Below are positions 44,619 to 57,631 of a DNA stretch of 64,000 nucleotides, one piece after another (positions within the stretch are counted from its first letter, which is position 1; each line of letters begins with the position of its first letter). This DNA comes from Cryptomeria japonica. Lineage: Eukaryota > Streptophyta > Pinopsida > Cupressales > Cupressaceae. The position numbers were made by a program, and so were the translations under genes. Where the stretch lies: the NCBI RefSeq assembly GCF_030272615.1, contig NC_081407.1, forward strand, positions 379,214,179 to 379,278,178. Reading direction: 5' to 3'. Below the pieces are notes generated by a model. It ran no database searches and was not told the DNA's origin. It saw only the letters and a program-made list of their open reading frames with translations.

Positions 44619-46531
44619 GTTATTCTTTACCAGTATTTGTACATATTTCATATTATACTTTCCCTTTGGTAAGTTATCTTAGTAAAAATTTTCTGAGAGT
44701 ATCATATTTTTAAAATAATTTTGGTTTTTGATAAATTGGTCTCAAAGTCATATTAAATTTGTATTCATTAGATAATTTTAGTTGAAAAACTTATGGTCAA
44801 AAACTAATTTAGCTAGAATCAATCTAGATAGACTGTATATTTGACCAAAACTGAATTATTTATTTAAAAGAAAAAAAGTTGTATAATAAGTTGGCATGAA
44901 ATGTAGTTCACAACTTTGAAATTTCACCCAGAAACTAAGAGCTAGTTAGTGTAACTCATATTTTAAGGCCAAATAAATACGCACATTACTTCTAGGTGTT
45001 ATATCAAATTTTCTAATAGTAAGATTCAATGTTTGTATCTTTGACATTTTACTTCTAGTTATTTGAAATAATCCTTAATGTATGTTAACGCTTGATCCAT
45101 TATCATGTAAAAATTATTTAATGATCAAAATAACACAATTCACCATAATATATAAAGCTAATGTTTCAAGAAATATCTTCCAAGTTAAACTTATTTATCA
45201 TTGAACAATATATCATACTATGTTTGTGGCTAAAAAAATCTATTAAAATTTTATTAATTAAAAACTGATATTAAATGTAACTTGCACTTTAAATACAACC
45301 TTTTGTATTATCTCTCTCTATAATGATGATGTATAAAATATGTCCATATTAGTAGGAATTGTTCACTTATAAGGACTTGAATTAGCATCATTCTTATAGT
45401 AAGCACCTCTTATTACTCTACACCCAAGCCTAATGGACATGATTATATATGTGCCACAAGAAACTAGCACTTACATTCTAATGATATCAAGCAAACAAAT
45501 TACTTTGTATATTTTATTCCTACCATTATATTTTGGAAAAATGGTTATACATTACATTTTATTTTTTAGGTTCAAATGAACTAAAACCTCATGATTAACT
45601 TTTATAGCTTTTATTTTGGTTTTTGTCTAGTTCTAATTTTTGTAGTGGTTGTTAGTCTTAACATTGGGTTTTCTCACACCTCACAAGACCCCTTTCATCT
45701 ACCTTTTGGCTATTATGTAAGGGTTCAGGCCCTCTCTTGCTTTATCTAATCAAAACTTTTATAGCTATGTCTAGAGTTAATTCAATTAAGGGTCTTAGAT
45801 AGAACCACCATTCTCCTTCAAGTAATATTCAAGAGTAAAAAATAATTCTTATACAATTACCAGAAGATGAAAAGTATCTCTACATCTACTTTTATTATAA
45901 TAAACTCATTTATGTAGTTTCCAATGCAACTTTTTGTAGGATAAAATTTCAATCTAGGCTTTTAATTACTATCTTCATAGTATATGCTTTACAAAAGTAA
46001 TTATAGCCTAATATATTCACAACTTTATGGTGTAGATGTGTAGGCTTCACATTCATGTGCGTTACTACATCTAGCATGAAAACCTTTAACATGAGACCAA
46101 CAATGCATTTATGATATAAATTCACCAACTTCTTGTTTCAATGTCTAGAAACAAAAGGAATGAATATGCAAAAAAACTCTTTACAACCTCATTTTGTACA
46201 AAAAAAAGAAAAAAAAAAGGAAGAATTATCATTTTCAAAATTGAAATCATTACAAATATTTCTTTCAATTATAAGCAAATATACAATACACACATTTTTC
46301 AAATGTTGTAAACAATATAATACATATTTCAAAATTGTATAACAACATTATATCGTCAATTAAAAAATATAGCTCCTTAACCTATTAACTTACCTATAAT
46401 TTACTATTGGTATAACCTTTGCGCCAATCACTATAGAATTGAGAACGAATAAAGCATCACATACTTATATCTGAACATGTTAACTTGCATATCCATTTCT
46501 ATCATAACAAGTACTACTAGTTATAATTAAA
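44619..46531. other. AT-rich intergenic DNA, nothing recognised
   Basis: Only short frames are present, including a Lys-rich one at 46,133-46,342 of no recognisable type. No repeats shared with the rest of the window were noticed. Confidence 0.5.
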
Positions 46532-47089
46532 TTAACGTGTAAGCTTTAAATAACAATGCCTCTTCATTTTAGAATGCATTGATCCATTAACATTTTTCTT
46601 ACTGGTAACGTTACCCTCGCTGTAGCTGCTTGTGTCACTTGGGTGTTCTGGCCTAAACGTTGAGCTCGAAATCTGCGGAGTTTGAGGCTCTATCTTCCCT
46701 TCCAGCATCTGCACCACTTGCCCCATGCTAGGCCTCACTTCCTCGTCCTCTTGAATGCATAACAACTCTACAACACATGCTCTTCTCACCTCTTCCATGT
46801 CTGCCTCCTCTGCAACACCCTCCTCCACAACATTATTCACGTTCCCCTGCTGAATTTGAGTTGCAGCCCATGGGGGAAAGTAAAACTTACTTGAATCTTG
46901 CACGTTTAAGTCTATATTTCTTCGCCCCGAAATGATTTCCAAAAGCGTCATACCAAAACTGTAGACGTCAACCTTAGGTGAGATGGGAAGACCAAAGATC
47001 CACTCTGGAGCCAAGTACCCTCTGGTTCCTCGTGTTGTGGTCAGCACGCGGCTGAAATCTCTACCCACAAGCTTTGCTAGCTCAATGTC
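46532..47089 (-). pseudogene. Truncated S-domain-type receptor-like kinase, C-terminal part
   Basis: The minus-strand frame from about 47,089 reads TDIELAKLVGRDFSRVLTTT, then RGTRGYLAPEWIFGLPISPK and VDVYSFGMTLLEIISGRRN, ending with the RPSMGQVVQMLEG block and a Ser-rich tail. This is the activation-loop-to-C-terminus half of a plant G-type lectin S-receptor-like Ser/Thr kinase (membrane receptor family). The DFG metal-binding motif reads DIE, and upstream DNA does not encode the ATP-binding lobe or catalytic loop. The apparent first Met of the open frame is only a GTG inside the domain. The remaining 186 codons are uninterrupted, suggesting a fairly recent truncation. Confidence 0.88.
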
Positions 47090-47822
47090 GGTGCATCGTA
47101 AGGGCTGGGTAGACGCTGTCTTGCTGAATTCTCTTGAAAGAGCCCGTCATCTGAAAACTCAATGATTTTAAAATTTTGCATGTTTTTTGAGAATGGAATG
47201 AGTTGGCGGATGATCTGACCAAATTGGCGACAACATAGTCTACTAATGTCTTGTCATTATAGGCGGGCAGTGACTCAGCACCATTTTATAGCATAACCTT
47301 TCGTCATGGAGGTTAAGGTGATGTGAAGGGAAAGCTTGGGTGATGGGGGTGGATGTGCGGATCTTTTGTTTTGTCTGTGTAATGAGTCCCATGGTGATGT
47401 TTGGACTGGACGACTTATCGTATTACACAATTAGTTTTGTGTCGATCCCTCTTTTTTGGACTTAGATAATGCATGACCTCATTTATGTAAGGATTCCTTG
47501 AGAATTCCAATGGTTCGAGTCTTATGTGAGAGGTCCATGTTGGCTAAATCTTTGACCAACATGGTGATAAGTGATCTAACTTGATTAATACATCAAATGG
47601 TAGTAATTATGATATTATGCCTCGTAATCTAGAACATTTATGACAATGTTTGAAGTTATAGGGATGCTCAGATATTTCCTACAGGATTGCAGATTTTAGA
47701 GAAAAGATTATGTGAAAGGATGGGTAGGACAAATTGTAATCTCTCTTTTATGATATTCGACGACAAGAAGTGAGTCACAATTATTAGAGTTTGATAGGAA
47801 GAAAAAGCGACAAATATCTTTC
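47090..47822. other. Intergenic DNA beside the kinase fragment
   Basis: Less AT-rich than its surroundings, but no homology to the missing kinase N-terminus or to a repeat was recognised. Confidence 0.45.
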
Positions 47823-48278
47823 TTGGGGGAGGTGTCAGACAAAAGACCTAAGTGTATTTTTAAGACAAATCACGACCTCATTATTCACATTGTCAAGGTT
47901 GCTCTCAAAAATGAATTTTTGAATGCTAATCATTGTCATGAGGTTAACAAGTACATCTATGCCATGTTCCTAGCCACTTTGTTTGACGCTGGGGAAACTA
48001 AGGCCATGACAAAGTTAATATGCAAGAAGTTGATTTGGAACTACTGCCTTGGTAAGCTAGAAGGTGCGTTGGAGAATGTTAGCCCGAACTTGGGGATTCT
48101 GCTCCCAAAACACTTATGTACTGAGGCATTGAGGGAGCAAAGTTGTAAAGTATTCTCTGATTCATTCTTCGGGACCTTCTCTTCTACCCAAGAGGAAGCT
48201 AGCAGTGGAGAAAAGCGTCCTTTTCTTGAAAAAAATGTAAGAGCTAGTTTTGGAGAGTGGTGTTGGCTAGTTATATAA
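47823..48278 (+). CDS. Unidentified ORF, 151 residues
   Basis: An open frame encodes a mixed-composition, mostly helical-looking protein (NKYIYAMFLATLFDAGETKA, then CKKLIWNYCLGKLEGALENV) with six cysteines and no membrane segment. The length is unusual for chance in this AT-rich DNA and the composition looks protein-like. The first codon of the open frame is not a clear start, and no promoter, splice partner or known domain is visible. It may be a fragment of a decayed transposon gene. Confidence 0.3.
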   Translation: MGEVSDKRPKCIFKTNHDLIIHIVKVALKNEFLNANHCHEVNKYIYAMFLATLFDAGETKAMTKLICKKLIWNYCLGKLEGALENVSPNLGILLPKHLCTEALREQSCKVFSDSFFGTFSSTQEEASSGEKRPFLEKNVRASFGEWCWLVI

Positions 48279-49817
48279 ATACTTTAAGGATGAGGGCTTA
48301 GCAGGTAGCGATGCTATAGAAAAATAGTTTAGCATGGATATAAAAAAGGAGAAAGATAACTTCAAAAACATGGTTGGTGTCGTGGTAGATGTGGATGTTC
48401 ATGTTGAATGTGACATGGACATTCCAATGAAAGCTTGGATGACAACAAAGAAGGGTGGGCAATGCACCAAGTGATCTTGAATGCCACAATTCTCCTGGCG
48501 ACTTCGTCAAGTATATATGCTAATATTGTTTTTACTTAGACGTGGTTTGTTTTTACTACTACTCTATCTCTTTTTTGCTCATGGAGAATTTTTGTGGGTT
48601 TCTCGTGCCCCTTATTTATTGGTTGGTAATTTGGTTCAAATTTGTATGTGGGTGGGCAACTTACTAGTATAGTTTGGTAGTATAGATGAATTCATGAACA
48701 TATATAATTTCCTTTTATTTCTAATATAATGGGTGCAACTCTTACATTGTTATTAACTTATTAAAAAAAGATTACATTGTGACTTATATGTACTATAATT
48801 AATTTCATGCATATTATGTGTTATTTGTATACATCATAAAATCTTGAGTTTTCATTGTAAGTGATCTAATCATGTTATATTTCTTTAGTATAATTAGTTT
48901 CTAAAATATTATTTTAATAAAAGAGAGAAGAGAAATGTCTTATAAGATTTCATGTCAATTATTTTGATACAATTCTATTGAAATCAAAATATGAGATTTA
49001 AGATGTTTTCTTAAGTCCTTTGGAAAAATATTCGAATATATATGACATATAATGTTCACATATTAAAATATAATTTAAGTATATAATGTACATACATACA
49101 TACATATTCTTTGTAATTGAAAAAAGAATCCATTAAAGTATTCATAGTTTTTTACTAGGAAAGATGATAACCTTATTCAACAATCACATTTTTTGTGCTT
49201 TTTAGATTCTTATATTCATATTTCTACTTAGATTTTTTTTTTAGGTATATCCTAATTTGTTGCATTGTTGCGCAGACAAGATATTTTTGATTGGATAATA
49301 GTATATAAAAAACTAGCATAGATATCTTAAATATATCTATCTAAAATATGTCAAGATACCATTCTCAAGGACACTTTGAGAGCAATATCTTTGTTTGCAC
49401 ATCACCTCACTTCCTACCTCTATTTAGCTTGTTTAAGTATGCAATTCATTTATTTTATTTTTTTGATCTCATTATCTTGATTTAAGATGATGGAGTGTAA
49501 ATCAAAATATTGATGATTAAAAACATCACATTGCATTATCTAGAAAAAATGATACTTGTATTATATTTTGCAGATATTTAATGTCTTGGGGTCAATTCAC
49601 AATGATAAATATGAATATTGTATCACATTTTGTTTAAACACAATTTGAATTCCATTCAATACTTTCTTATTTTGTAATCTCTTGCCAATTTTATTTTATA
49701 GATCATTCCTTTTTCAAGGCTTACATTGAAAACAAGGTAAATGTTTTTGTTTTTAATTTGATGAACTACATGCTTGTAAAGGACAAATGCAGTTGCACTA
49801 ACTGTATAACCACTAAA
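48279..49817. other. AT-rich intergenic DNA up to the gypsy insertion
   Basis: Short frames only. A (TACA)n microsatellite occurs near 49,089-49,106. Nothing else was recognised. Confidence 0.5.
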
Positions 49818-49822
49818 AATAG
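49818..49822. other. Target site duplication of the gypsy element, left
   Basis: AATAG directly before the 5' LTR recurs directly after the 3' LTR at 63,619-63,623. Five bp is normal for Ty3/gypsy. Confidence 0.85.
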
Positions 49823-51630
49823 TTTAGTCACATAAATCTGTCCACTTAATTAAATGAATATTTAATATTTATTTGATTATTTAACCATCAATTAATAATT
49901 AATTAAATTAATATATTTAATTAATTCATCTTAACCTCTTCTCCTTTTAATTAAATAAATTATTCAATTTATTTGATTTAATTCACTTAACCAAATTCAA
50001 ACGATTAATTAAATAAATAAATCATATTTGTTTAATTAAATCTTCTCTCACATTTAAATAAATTAATATTTATTTAAATCCCCCAAAATCCCACCTCTCA
50101 CATTTAAATAAATTAACATTTATTTAAATCACCTTTATCCTCTACCCACTTGTATTTTCCTACAAAAGCAAGTTGCACAACTATTTTAAATAAATAATTT
50201 ATTTAAATCACCTGTATCCTCCACCCACTTGTATTTTCCTACAAAAGCAAGTTGCACAACTATTTTAAATAAATTATTTATTTAAAATCCTATTTATCCT
50301 CACCCACTTGAAACCTTTAATGGTTTCCCTTAAAGTATTCAAACTTGATGGCTTTAAAGTCTTCAAACTTGATGGCTTCCTTCTATAGTCTTCTTAAGAC
50401 TTTAATGGTTTTCCTTAAAGTCTTCAAGCCTTTAATGGTTTCCCTCAAAGTCTTCAAGCATTTTAATGCTTTATCTTCATTTTTCTCATTTAAATAAATT
50501 AATATTTATTTGAATATTTATCCAAATGCAAATTACACCATTTAATTGAAATAAATGATTTTATTTTAATTGAAAATACCAAAATTTCTCCCACTTGCAT
50601 TTTCCTACAAAATCCACTTGCATGCCTAAACCCCTTCTAGAATTTTCTAATCACTTCTAAATAACCTAACCCCTTCTCTAAACTTTGTCACATTCCTAAG
50701 CAAAAGGGAAGTCACTTCTCAAACCCTCAAAGTCTTTGATAACCATTAAAGGCTTTCAACCTTCAACCACTAAATGGCTCAAAGTCTTTGATAACCATTG
50801 AAGGCTTTCAACCTTCAACCACTTAATCCCCAAAGTCTCCAATAACCATTAATGGTTACCTCAAACCCTCCCACATGGTTAAAACATTTGTTTTGACTCA
50901 AACTCTACCCAACCCAAAGGTCTCATCAGGCCATTAATGCTTTGACCATGATTATCTCTTAAACATTTGCACAAAGGTTTATCCTTGGATTAACTCTTAA
51001 TCCAGTGGGTAATCTTAATTTGGACTTGACCCTTAGCCTCTAGATAACCATGAGGTCTTCTCAGGCCTTTAATGCCTCCAACCTCTTCTCTCAACCCAAT
51101 CCTATGTTGACACTTGTCACCATTTTATTAGTGCCAATTGTGCACATGGATCCCCAACTTTCAAACTTGGCTCTTGATTAAACCATTCAATCTTAACCCT
51201 TCATTTCCCCATTTCTTCTATAAATAGAACCCTTCTCCTCAAGCAAAAAAAAAAAGAAGCATTAGAGTATTGTTGTTATACTGGCATTAGCATAGAGCTT
51301 TCTCATAGCATCACTATCTACACTTGCATAGTATTTGCTTATCATATTCAACTATCTTGAATCTCCATATGGCATCCATGGCTAGTGCTAAAAGCTGAGA
51401 GCTACACTCATTTGGGACTTGGAGAGGAGAGGAACAAGGGAGGAGCAACTATGAGCATCTTGATTAGCTATTTTATTCTATGTTTATATGCTTTCTATTT
51501 CATGCTTAATATCTCTCTTGATATGCCTGTTTAGGATAATCTTTTGTTGCTAACACTAACCATTTTTTTTTTTGTGCTCTTGTGTGTGTTGCCATCAAAC
51601 AGATTTTCTAATCCTTTTTGCAGAGCATCA
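49823..51630 (+). repeat. Gypsy 5' LTR
   Basis: The 1,808-bp LTR begins TTTAGTCACATAAAT (TG changed to TT) and ends GAGCATCA. It contains an internal tandem duplication of about 77 bp around 50,130-50,285 (cacc...cctccacccacttg) and several ctttaatggtttcc/tcttcaa words. TATAAATAG at 51,219-51,227 is the likely promoter. Confidence 0.93.
51219..51227 (+). promoter_or_regulatory. LTR TATA box
   Basis: TATAAATAG occurs in the same context (cttctataaatagaaccc) in both LTRs of this element (also 63,208-63,216) and in the related LTR at 11,010-11,018. Conservation in a diverged relative supports a promoter role. Confidence 0.7.
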
Positions 51631-51632
51631 TT

Positions 51633-51650
51633 TGGTGAACCCGACGTGAA
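51633..51650 (+). promoter_or_regulatory. Gypsy primer-binding site
   Basis: TGGTGAACCCGACGTGAA begins two bases after the LTR end, the expected position and style of a tRNA primer site. I do not assign the tRNA from memory. Confidence 0.65.
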
Positions 51651-54349
51651 TCCAAACACCAAAAAGATCAACTTTTTTTTTTTTTAAAACCAATAACATG
51701 TTTGAATGTTGAAAATGTCACACAGGTTGTGCTTTTGACACTGTTTTGGTGCGTTTGACATTATTTTGGTGCTATTCACCCTGTTTCAGTGCTTTTGCCT
51801 TCTCTGTCTTTCCCTTTCTTTTAGTGCGTTTGTGTTAAAGAGTGCCTCTGTTCAAACGCAGATTAGCGCTATTGTAACAAAACGTTGTACAAATCACCTT
51901 GTAACCAAAAAAAAAAATTAGGCTTGTAGAAGCCCACCAAATAGGCGGATTTTACTAACTATTTTTCTCTTTTGTGCAGATTTAAATTAGATTAAAAAGT
52001 AGATTTATATTTTTTACTAACTTGTTTTTGAAGTTGGTTTTAAAAATGAATTCACTTTTTATTTTGGTTTAAAATTAACTTCACATTTCAAATTTGGGCT
52101 TTTAAAAAAGAATCACACATTTGTTTGGGGCTCTTAAAAAGAATTTCATTGTTCCAAGGTAAAAAGAACCACAAACTTATACAAAAACAACTTTTTTTTT
52201 TTGCAAGTTAGGAAACAAACTTCGTTTTGGTGCTTAAAATCAATAAGGCAAATTTTATTTCTTGCATCAAGATAAAATTCACAATCCACACTTCCATTTT
52301 TGGTGCAAATAAAATTCACAATCAACTTGTCTCATTTTTAAAGCAATTTTACTTCATGTAAACGTGTTTTTCATTAAGTTGACCAAGATTTTCAAATTCT
52401 AGTTTACTCAAACAATTGCCTTTGAAAATTAAAAAGAACACCATGATTGTTGGAGCAACATCTCCAAATAGTTAGATCACATTGCAATGATAGATTAAAA
52501 AGAACAAGTGTTTTTCATGCTTGGCACACTTGTGCAAAGAGTTGGTCGAGTGGTCCTACTTCTAACACACACTATCCTCTCCCTTGGCTTTCGTGGTCCT
52601 AGGTGCAAGAGAAAAGTGTTAGTAACACTCAAAATTTTATCTTTTTAAGAGAGGCCTGCCAAGAGACACATCGCTCTTGGGAATGACCTTGAGCGGTAAA
52701 TCCTTCGAGCTGCTATAGAAATCAGGTGTGAGTGAAAGCTGTAGCCTTGGGTATAGCTATTCCTACAGTGTAACTGGCTGAAAGGACAAATGGGCCCCAC
52801 CACCAGTTACAAGGCTCTTAAGTGAGTCACTGCAGAATGAACTTATGTCCAAAAACATCGAACATGACTAAACACCTTTAAGTAGTAGCCCACTCGTTCT
52901 ATTGATTGAGAATATTTGCGATATAATTTAGTGCAAGAGCATAGATAGTTTTGCTCCCAAGATACTCACCATACATATTTCCTTGAGTAGAAACATAGCT
53001 TTTTGAAAAGTCACTTGTGGCTTGATAAAAGTGGTGACTCCCCCATCATAGGGATCATCTATTTGTTATGCTCGTGCAAGACTTAGTATATCACATCCTT
53101 ACCTGCCACGGCGGGATTCATAAGGTATGTAGTACCAAAGTCGAAGAAATATCAAGATGTGGGCTAAATTTATCACAACTGGCCATTTGACCTTAGGGAT
53201 AAAAAGTGTTTGAAATGTGTTCATTTTCAAGACCAAGTGCAATTTGAGCCGACTTCAGGGTTTGGAAATACACCTTAAAATACATCTAAAGGAAGGGTCA
53301 TATACAAGTCCAAAGATTGGGTTGATCTAGACCCATACTCATTTGTGCCTTTGAGGCAACATTTTGGTGTTTGTGTGCTTGCTTTGTTTTCTTGTCAAAA
53401 AAATATCAAATCAGAAAATCAATCCCCCAAAAAACGTATTCATCCAACCAAACATCTTTCAAAAACAACCAAAAACATCAAAAACAAAGTGCAAACAACA
53501 AAAGAGTCAAAAATTTTATGACCATTCTTCACATCTTGCGAAAGAAGAAGCGTCATCAAAATATCAACTTGAAAAGAAGACAATTAAGCTCAAAGGCTTT
53601 GATCAAAAGGAGGAAATTCTTCTATATAAATAGACAAATCTTTGTCTCACATAGAGTCTTTCTGCGTCACATGCGTCTCTACCTTCAAGGAAAAACAAAC
53701 GAATTAGATTCCGAATCATTGAAACGCAGAGCTTTTATGCAATATAGAGCTCTGAGTTATCACAAAAACCAAGGAGGAAAGATTAATCCCAACTTCTTCC
53801 CAAACGTCTGTATCACATACAACACAGCTCGAGAAATACCACCAACACCCGAAAGGGAAGAGATAGAGTTTGTCCCATTTATAACACAAAGTTTTTATTG
53901 AAGTTGAAAACATTTTCATCCATCATCTCACTCATACATCATCACTTCATCATCAATCCATCCCAACTCTCAAAACATTAAGAGGTTCTTGTCCCAAGTT
54001 CTCTTTTAGATATTGCTTGAAATCAAACACATCACATCACTTTTTATATTGTTTCTACATCTAGGATAAGCTCATCCTAAGAGACACATCTACGTAGGTT
54101 AAAACTAGTTCATGAGTGAATCCTCTCATTACTAGGTAGTTAAATCTGTAACACATCTCAGATTTCTCTACACCTTATCACATCAAAACTCATCAAACAA
54201 ACAAGCAATTCAAAGAAGGAATTTTGGTTACATCCACCTTAAAAGTGCTAGAGATCCACGTGCAACACAATTCACCAACCATCAACCTTTCATTTCATCA
54301 AAAACTCATCATTATTTTCACACAACTTCAACAACAGCTTGCAAGCAAA
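51651..54349 (+). other. Long leader of the gypsy element
   Basis: About 2.7 kb separates the primer site from gag, as is common in Tat/Ogre elements, some of which carry an extra ORF there. A Lys-rich 176-codon frame (53,371-53,901) exists but has no recognised domain. The early part has repeated gcttttgacactgtttt/ggtgcgtttgacatt words. Confidence 0.6.
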
Positions 54350-55639
54350 ATGGCTCAAACCCGATCACAGTCAAGGCAACGAGAAATAGAAAGGGAAGAA
54401 GAAGAAGAGGAAAATCTCAATGAATTTCAAGAAGCACTTGGAGGAAATGTAGATGACGAAAACCCAAGTACTCCCACTCCTGCAACAATAGAAAGGGCTC
54501 AGCATAACCCTCTCTTTAACAGACTTTTTGACAAAATACTTAGGAGCAATGCGGATGCTCACTTCTTAAAACTCGCTCAAGAAGGAGCAAAACTCCCCTC
54601 TGACTTTGATCTTGCCCAATTAAGACAAGCATCAGAAAGACAAAGTCACCATGAAGAGGAAAGAGGTAGAGATCCCATCAGATATAACATTCCTTGAGGT
54701 AACCCACCACCTCCTCCTCCAAATGAAATGGAGATGTTGTGGCAACAAGTCGAGAATCTTGCCCAACAGCTTCATAGTGGTGTCAAGACTAACCAATTCT
54801 CACTCAATGACATCTGTCCCTATCCTTTTGATAGGAATCTTTACATGCCACCATTTCCATGAGGATTCGAAACACCCAAATTTGAAAAATATAGAGGAAA
54901 GGGGGATTCCCACGATCATGTCTGAGAATTTCATTCCGCTTGTCTCGAAGTAGCATATGAAGACACATACCTAATGCGCCTTTTTCCCCAAAGCTTGGGA
55001 GGAACAACCACATCATGGTTTTCCCGACTACCAGGTGGCATTAGAACATTTGAGGAACTCATCCATAAGTTTCTAGCTCATTACTCTCATAACATTGAAC
55101 GGGACATTACCATGGCTGATCTGTGCAACACTAAACAAAAACTAGGTGAACTATTCTCAGTATTCCTGCAACGATGGTGCCAAATGTCTAGCAGACGTTC
55201 TCTTCAGTTACCTGAATGAGAACTAGTGGAAATATTCATTTCCAACTTAAACGAAGAAATGGAATTTCACCTAGATGTCAAAGACATAGACTCTTTTAAT
55301 GATATGATCACCAAGGGTTTGAAATGTGAAAGGGCACTTATCAAGAAAGGACTCATCAAAATCTTTAATGAACCAAAAGATGGTCCTCGCCCACGCTTCA
55401 ATAGTGATAAACCAAGCTTCTGGAATAAAAACAAGAATATCGTCAATGATGGGGTTGTGAATGCTAGAACTATACAAAATGCACAACCTGTGGTTTGATT
55501 TGTAGGACAAAATCCTCCACCTTAGAACAACACAAATGGTCGTACAAATCAAGGTCACATCACATCTCACGATGAACCAAGACCTCGTCAGCAAAAACAG
55601 AAACGCACATACACTCCCTTAGGGGAACCCATTGAAACA
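54350..55639 (+). pseudogene. Gypsy gag, six in-frame stops
   Basis: The ATG at 54,350 opens MAQTRSQSRQREIEREEEEE. The retrotransposon gag domain follows (FPQSLGGTTTSWFSRLPGGI, then TFEELIHKFLAHYSHNIER and LSVFLQRW-like text). Stops at 54,695, 54,860, 54,923, 55,217, 55,496 (all TGA) and 55,523 (TAG) interrupt it, but the phase is the same throughout and continues into pol, so no frameshift has occurred. Gag would form the virus-like particle that packages the element RNA. Confidence 0.9.
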
Positions 55640-57115
55640 GTGTTGCGACAACTCATTTCTCAAAATTTGGTCACTCTACCTAAGCTATCAAACTATGAGC
55701 CTCAGGTCAAACTAGCATGGTGGAGAGATACTGAACACTGTGAATTCCATCAAGGAAGAGGGCACAAGACAAGTAATTGTCATCGATTGAAAGATCTCAT
55801 TCAGGATCTTATTGATCGAGGAGAAATTGAAATTGAAGGACATGACCCAAAAACAACAAATAATGATCATCTGATGTTCAAAAATCCACTTCCATCACAA
55901 GATCAAAGGGGTCCTTCCACTTCTAGGCGAGGCACTGATACCACTGATTATACGCAGGCTGCGTGTAATTACACTGTAAATCATCTGTATGATGCCAATG
56001 AACAAATTGCAACTATAACCTTCAAAAATCCCAACTCAAATTGCAATGTTGTTACGCATCATGGCAAAGTTACCATCAAGGCAGCTCCACAAGGCACCAC
56101 CTCCATCCCAAAGCAGTACAATCTTGTGGAACAATTAGACAAAACCCCTGCGCTTATATCCATTTTAGAGCTTTTGCGTCTATCGCCATCTCATAAAACT
56201 ATCTTGGATCAAGCACTCCAAGAGGCGTCAGTCCCTGCAAACCTGAATACAGACCAATTTCAAGCAATGGTTGGAAGTCTAAAGTCATCACCTTGTCTCA
56301 CTTTTTTTGAAAGTGACAACTCTTCCTTTCAGCAACCTCATAACGCTTCGCTACACATTGAAGGCTTTATCAACGAACACAGGATCAAGCGAGTCTTGAT
56401 CGATAATGGAGCAGGCCTGAATATTTGCACACTGCAGTTGGTCACAGCATTGGGATATGCGGTCGAATCAGTGGATCCTTGTCAGAAGATCACAATCAAA
56501 GCCTATGACAATGCAGAGCATTCATCCAAAGGAGCTATGGTACTACCAATCCGAGTGGGTCCCGTGGTAAAGCACATCATTTGTCAGGTTCTGGACCTTC
56601 CTCTGCCATACAATCTATTGTTAGGAAGACCTTGGATACATGCCATGCTTTCACTCATGGATGGCTTTTCAAGATACAATCAAATAAAGATCGCACCAGA
56701 GGACCAACATAAGACAGCCTTCACATGTCCATGGGGCACATATTGCTGGAATGTAATGCCCTTCGGTCTAAAGAATGCTGGAGCCACCTATCAAAGAGCA
56801 ATGACCACCATCTTCCATGACATGATGCATACCATGATGGAAGATTATGTGGATGACTTACTAGCAAAATCACTCACCAGAAAAGGACATCTCCACATCT
56901 TAGATAAAATCTTTGATAGACTGGAACAATACCATGTTCGACTCAACCCAAAGAAATGTGTCTTTGGAGTGACCTCCGGGAAGCTTCTAGGATACATTGT
57001 CTCAAGCAAAGGTATTGAGGTCGACCCAGCAAAGGTAAAAGCAATCATGGACATGCCACCACCAAAGAATATCAGTCAGCTAAGGACATTACAAGGGCGA
57101 CTTCAATCCATCTGA
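55640..57115 (+). pseudogene. Gypsy protease and reverse transcriptase with internal deletion
   Basis: The segment starts with the gag C-terminus including HCEFHQGRGHKTSNC, a zinc-knuckle-like motif. The aspartic protease follows with RVLIDNGAGLNICTL and ends LLLGRPWIHAM. At about 56,646 the sequence jumps straight into LSLMDGFSRYNQIKIAPEDQ, the middle of the reverse transcriptase. The protease-RT linker and the N-terminal fingers expected between them are absent, in frame. The catalytic YVDD (EDYVDDLLAKS) remains. A TGA at 57,113-57,115 ends the open segment in the RT connection region. Confidence 0.93.
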
Positions 57116-57631
57116 AGATTCATTGCACAATTGGTTGATAAGTGTCACCCATTTACACATCTGCTACACAAGAACATCCGCTTTCAGTGGGATGCCCGAT
57201 GCCAGCAAGCATTTCAGACACTTAAAGACTATCTCATGAATCCACCATTGTTGATGCCACCAGATCCAAGTAGACCATTGTTACTCTATATCTCGGCAAC
57301 AAGTACAGCATTAGGTGTATTATTGGCACAACATAAGGCAAAAGGAAAAGAGTGTGCTGTTTACTACATCTCTCGCACACTGGTAGGCTAGGAACTCAAT
57401 TACACCCCTATTGAGCTAGCTTGCCTAGTAGTAATCTTAGCAGCCACAAAATTGAGACACTATCTGTTAACACACAAGGTACAACTCATTGCAAAGATTG
57501 ATCCACTCAAGTATTTACTCAACAAAGCAACATTGACAGGTCGCTTGGCCAAATGGGTGATGATTTTAAGTGAATTTGACATCGAGTATGTGGACCGTAA
57601 AGCTATCAAAGGGCAGGTCATTGCAGATTAG
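57116..57631 (+). pseudogene. Gypsy RT thumb/first RNase H
   Basis: In the same phase the frame continues RFIAQLVDKCHPFTHLLHKN, then the first RNase H with LLLYISATSTALGVLLAQHK and ELNYTPIELACLVVILAATK. The usual first catalytic Asp (DAS type) is absent, as in other Tat elements where this domain is degenerate and a second RNase H takes over. TAG stops lie at 57,389 and 57,629. Confidence 0.85.

Noticed and set aside
53371-53901. 176-codon Lys-rich ORF in the gypsy leader
   Set aside because: Although some Tat/Ogre elements have an extra ORF here, this frame has no recognisable domain and overlaps another open frame, so I did not call it a gene.
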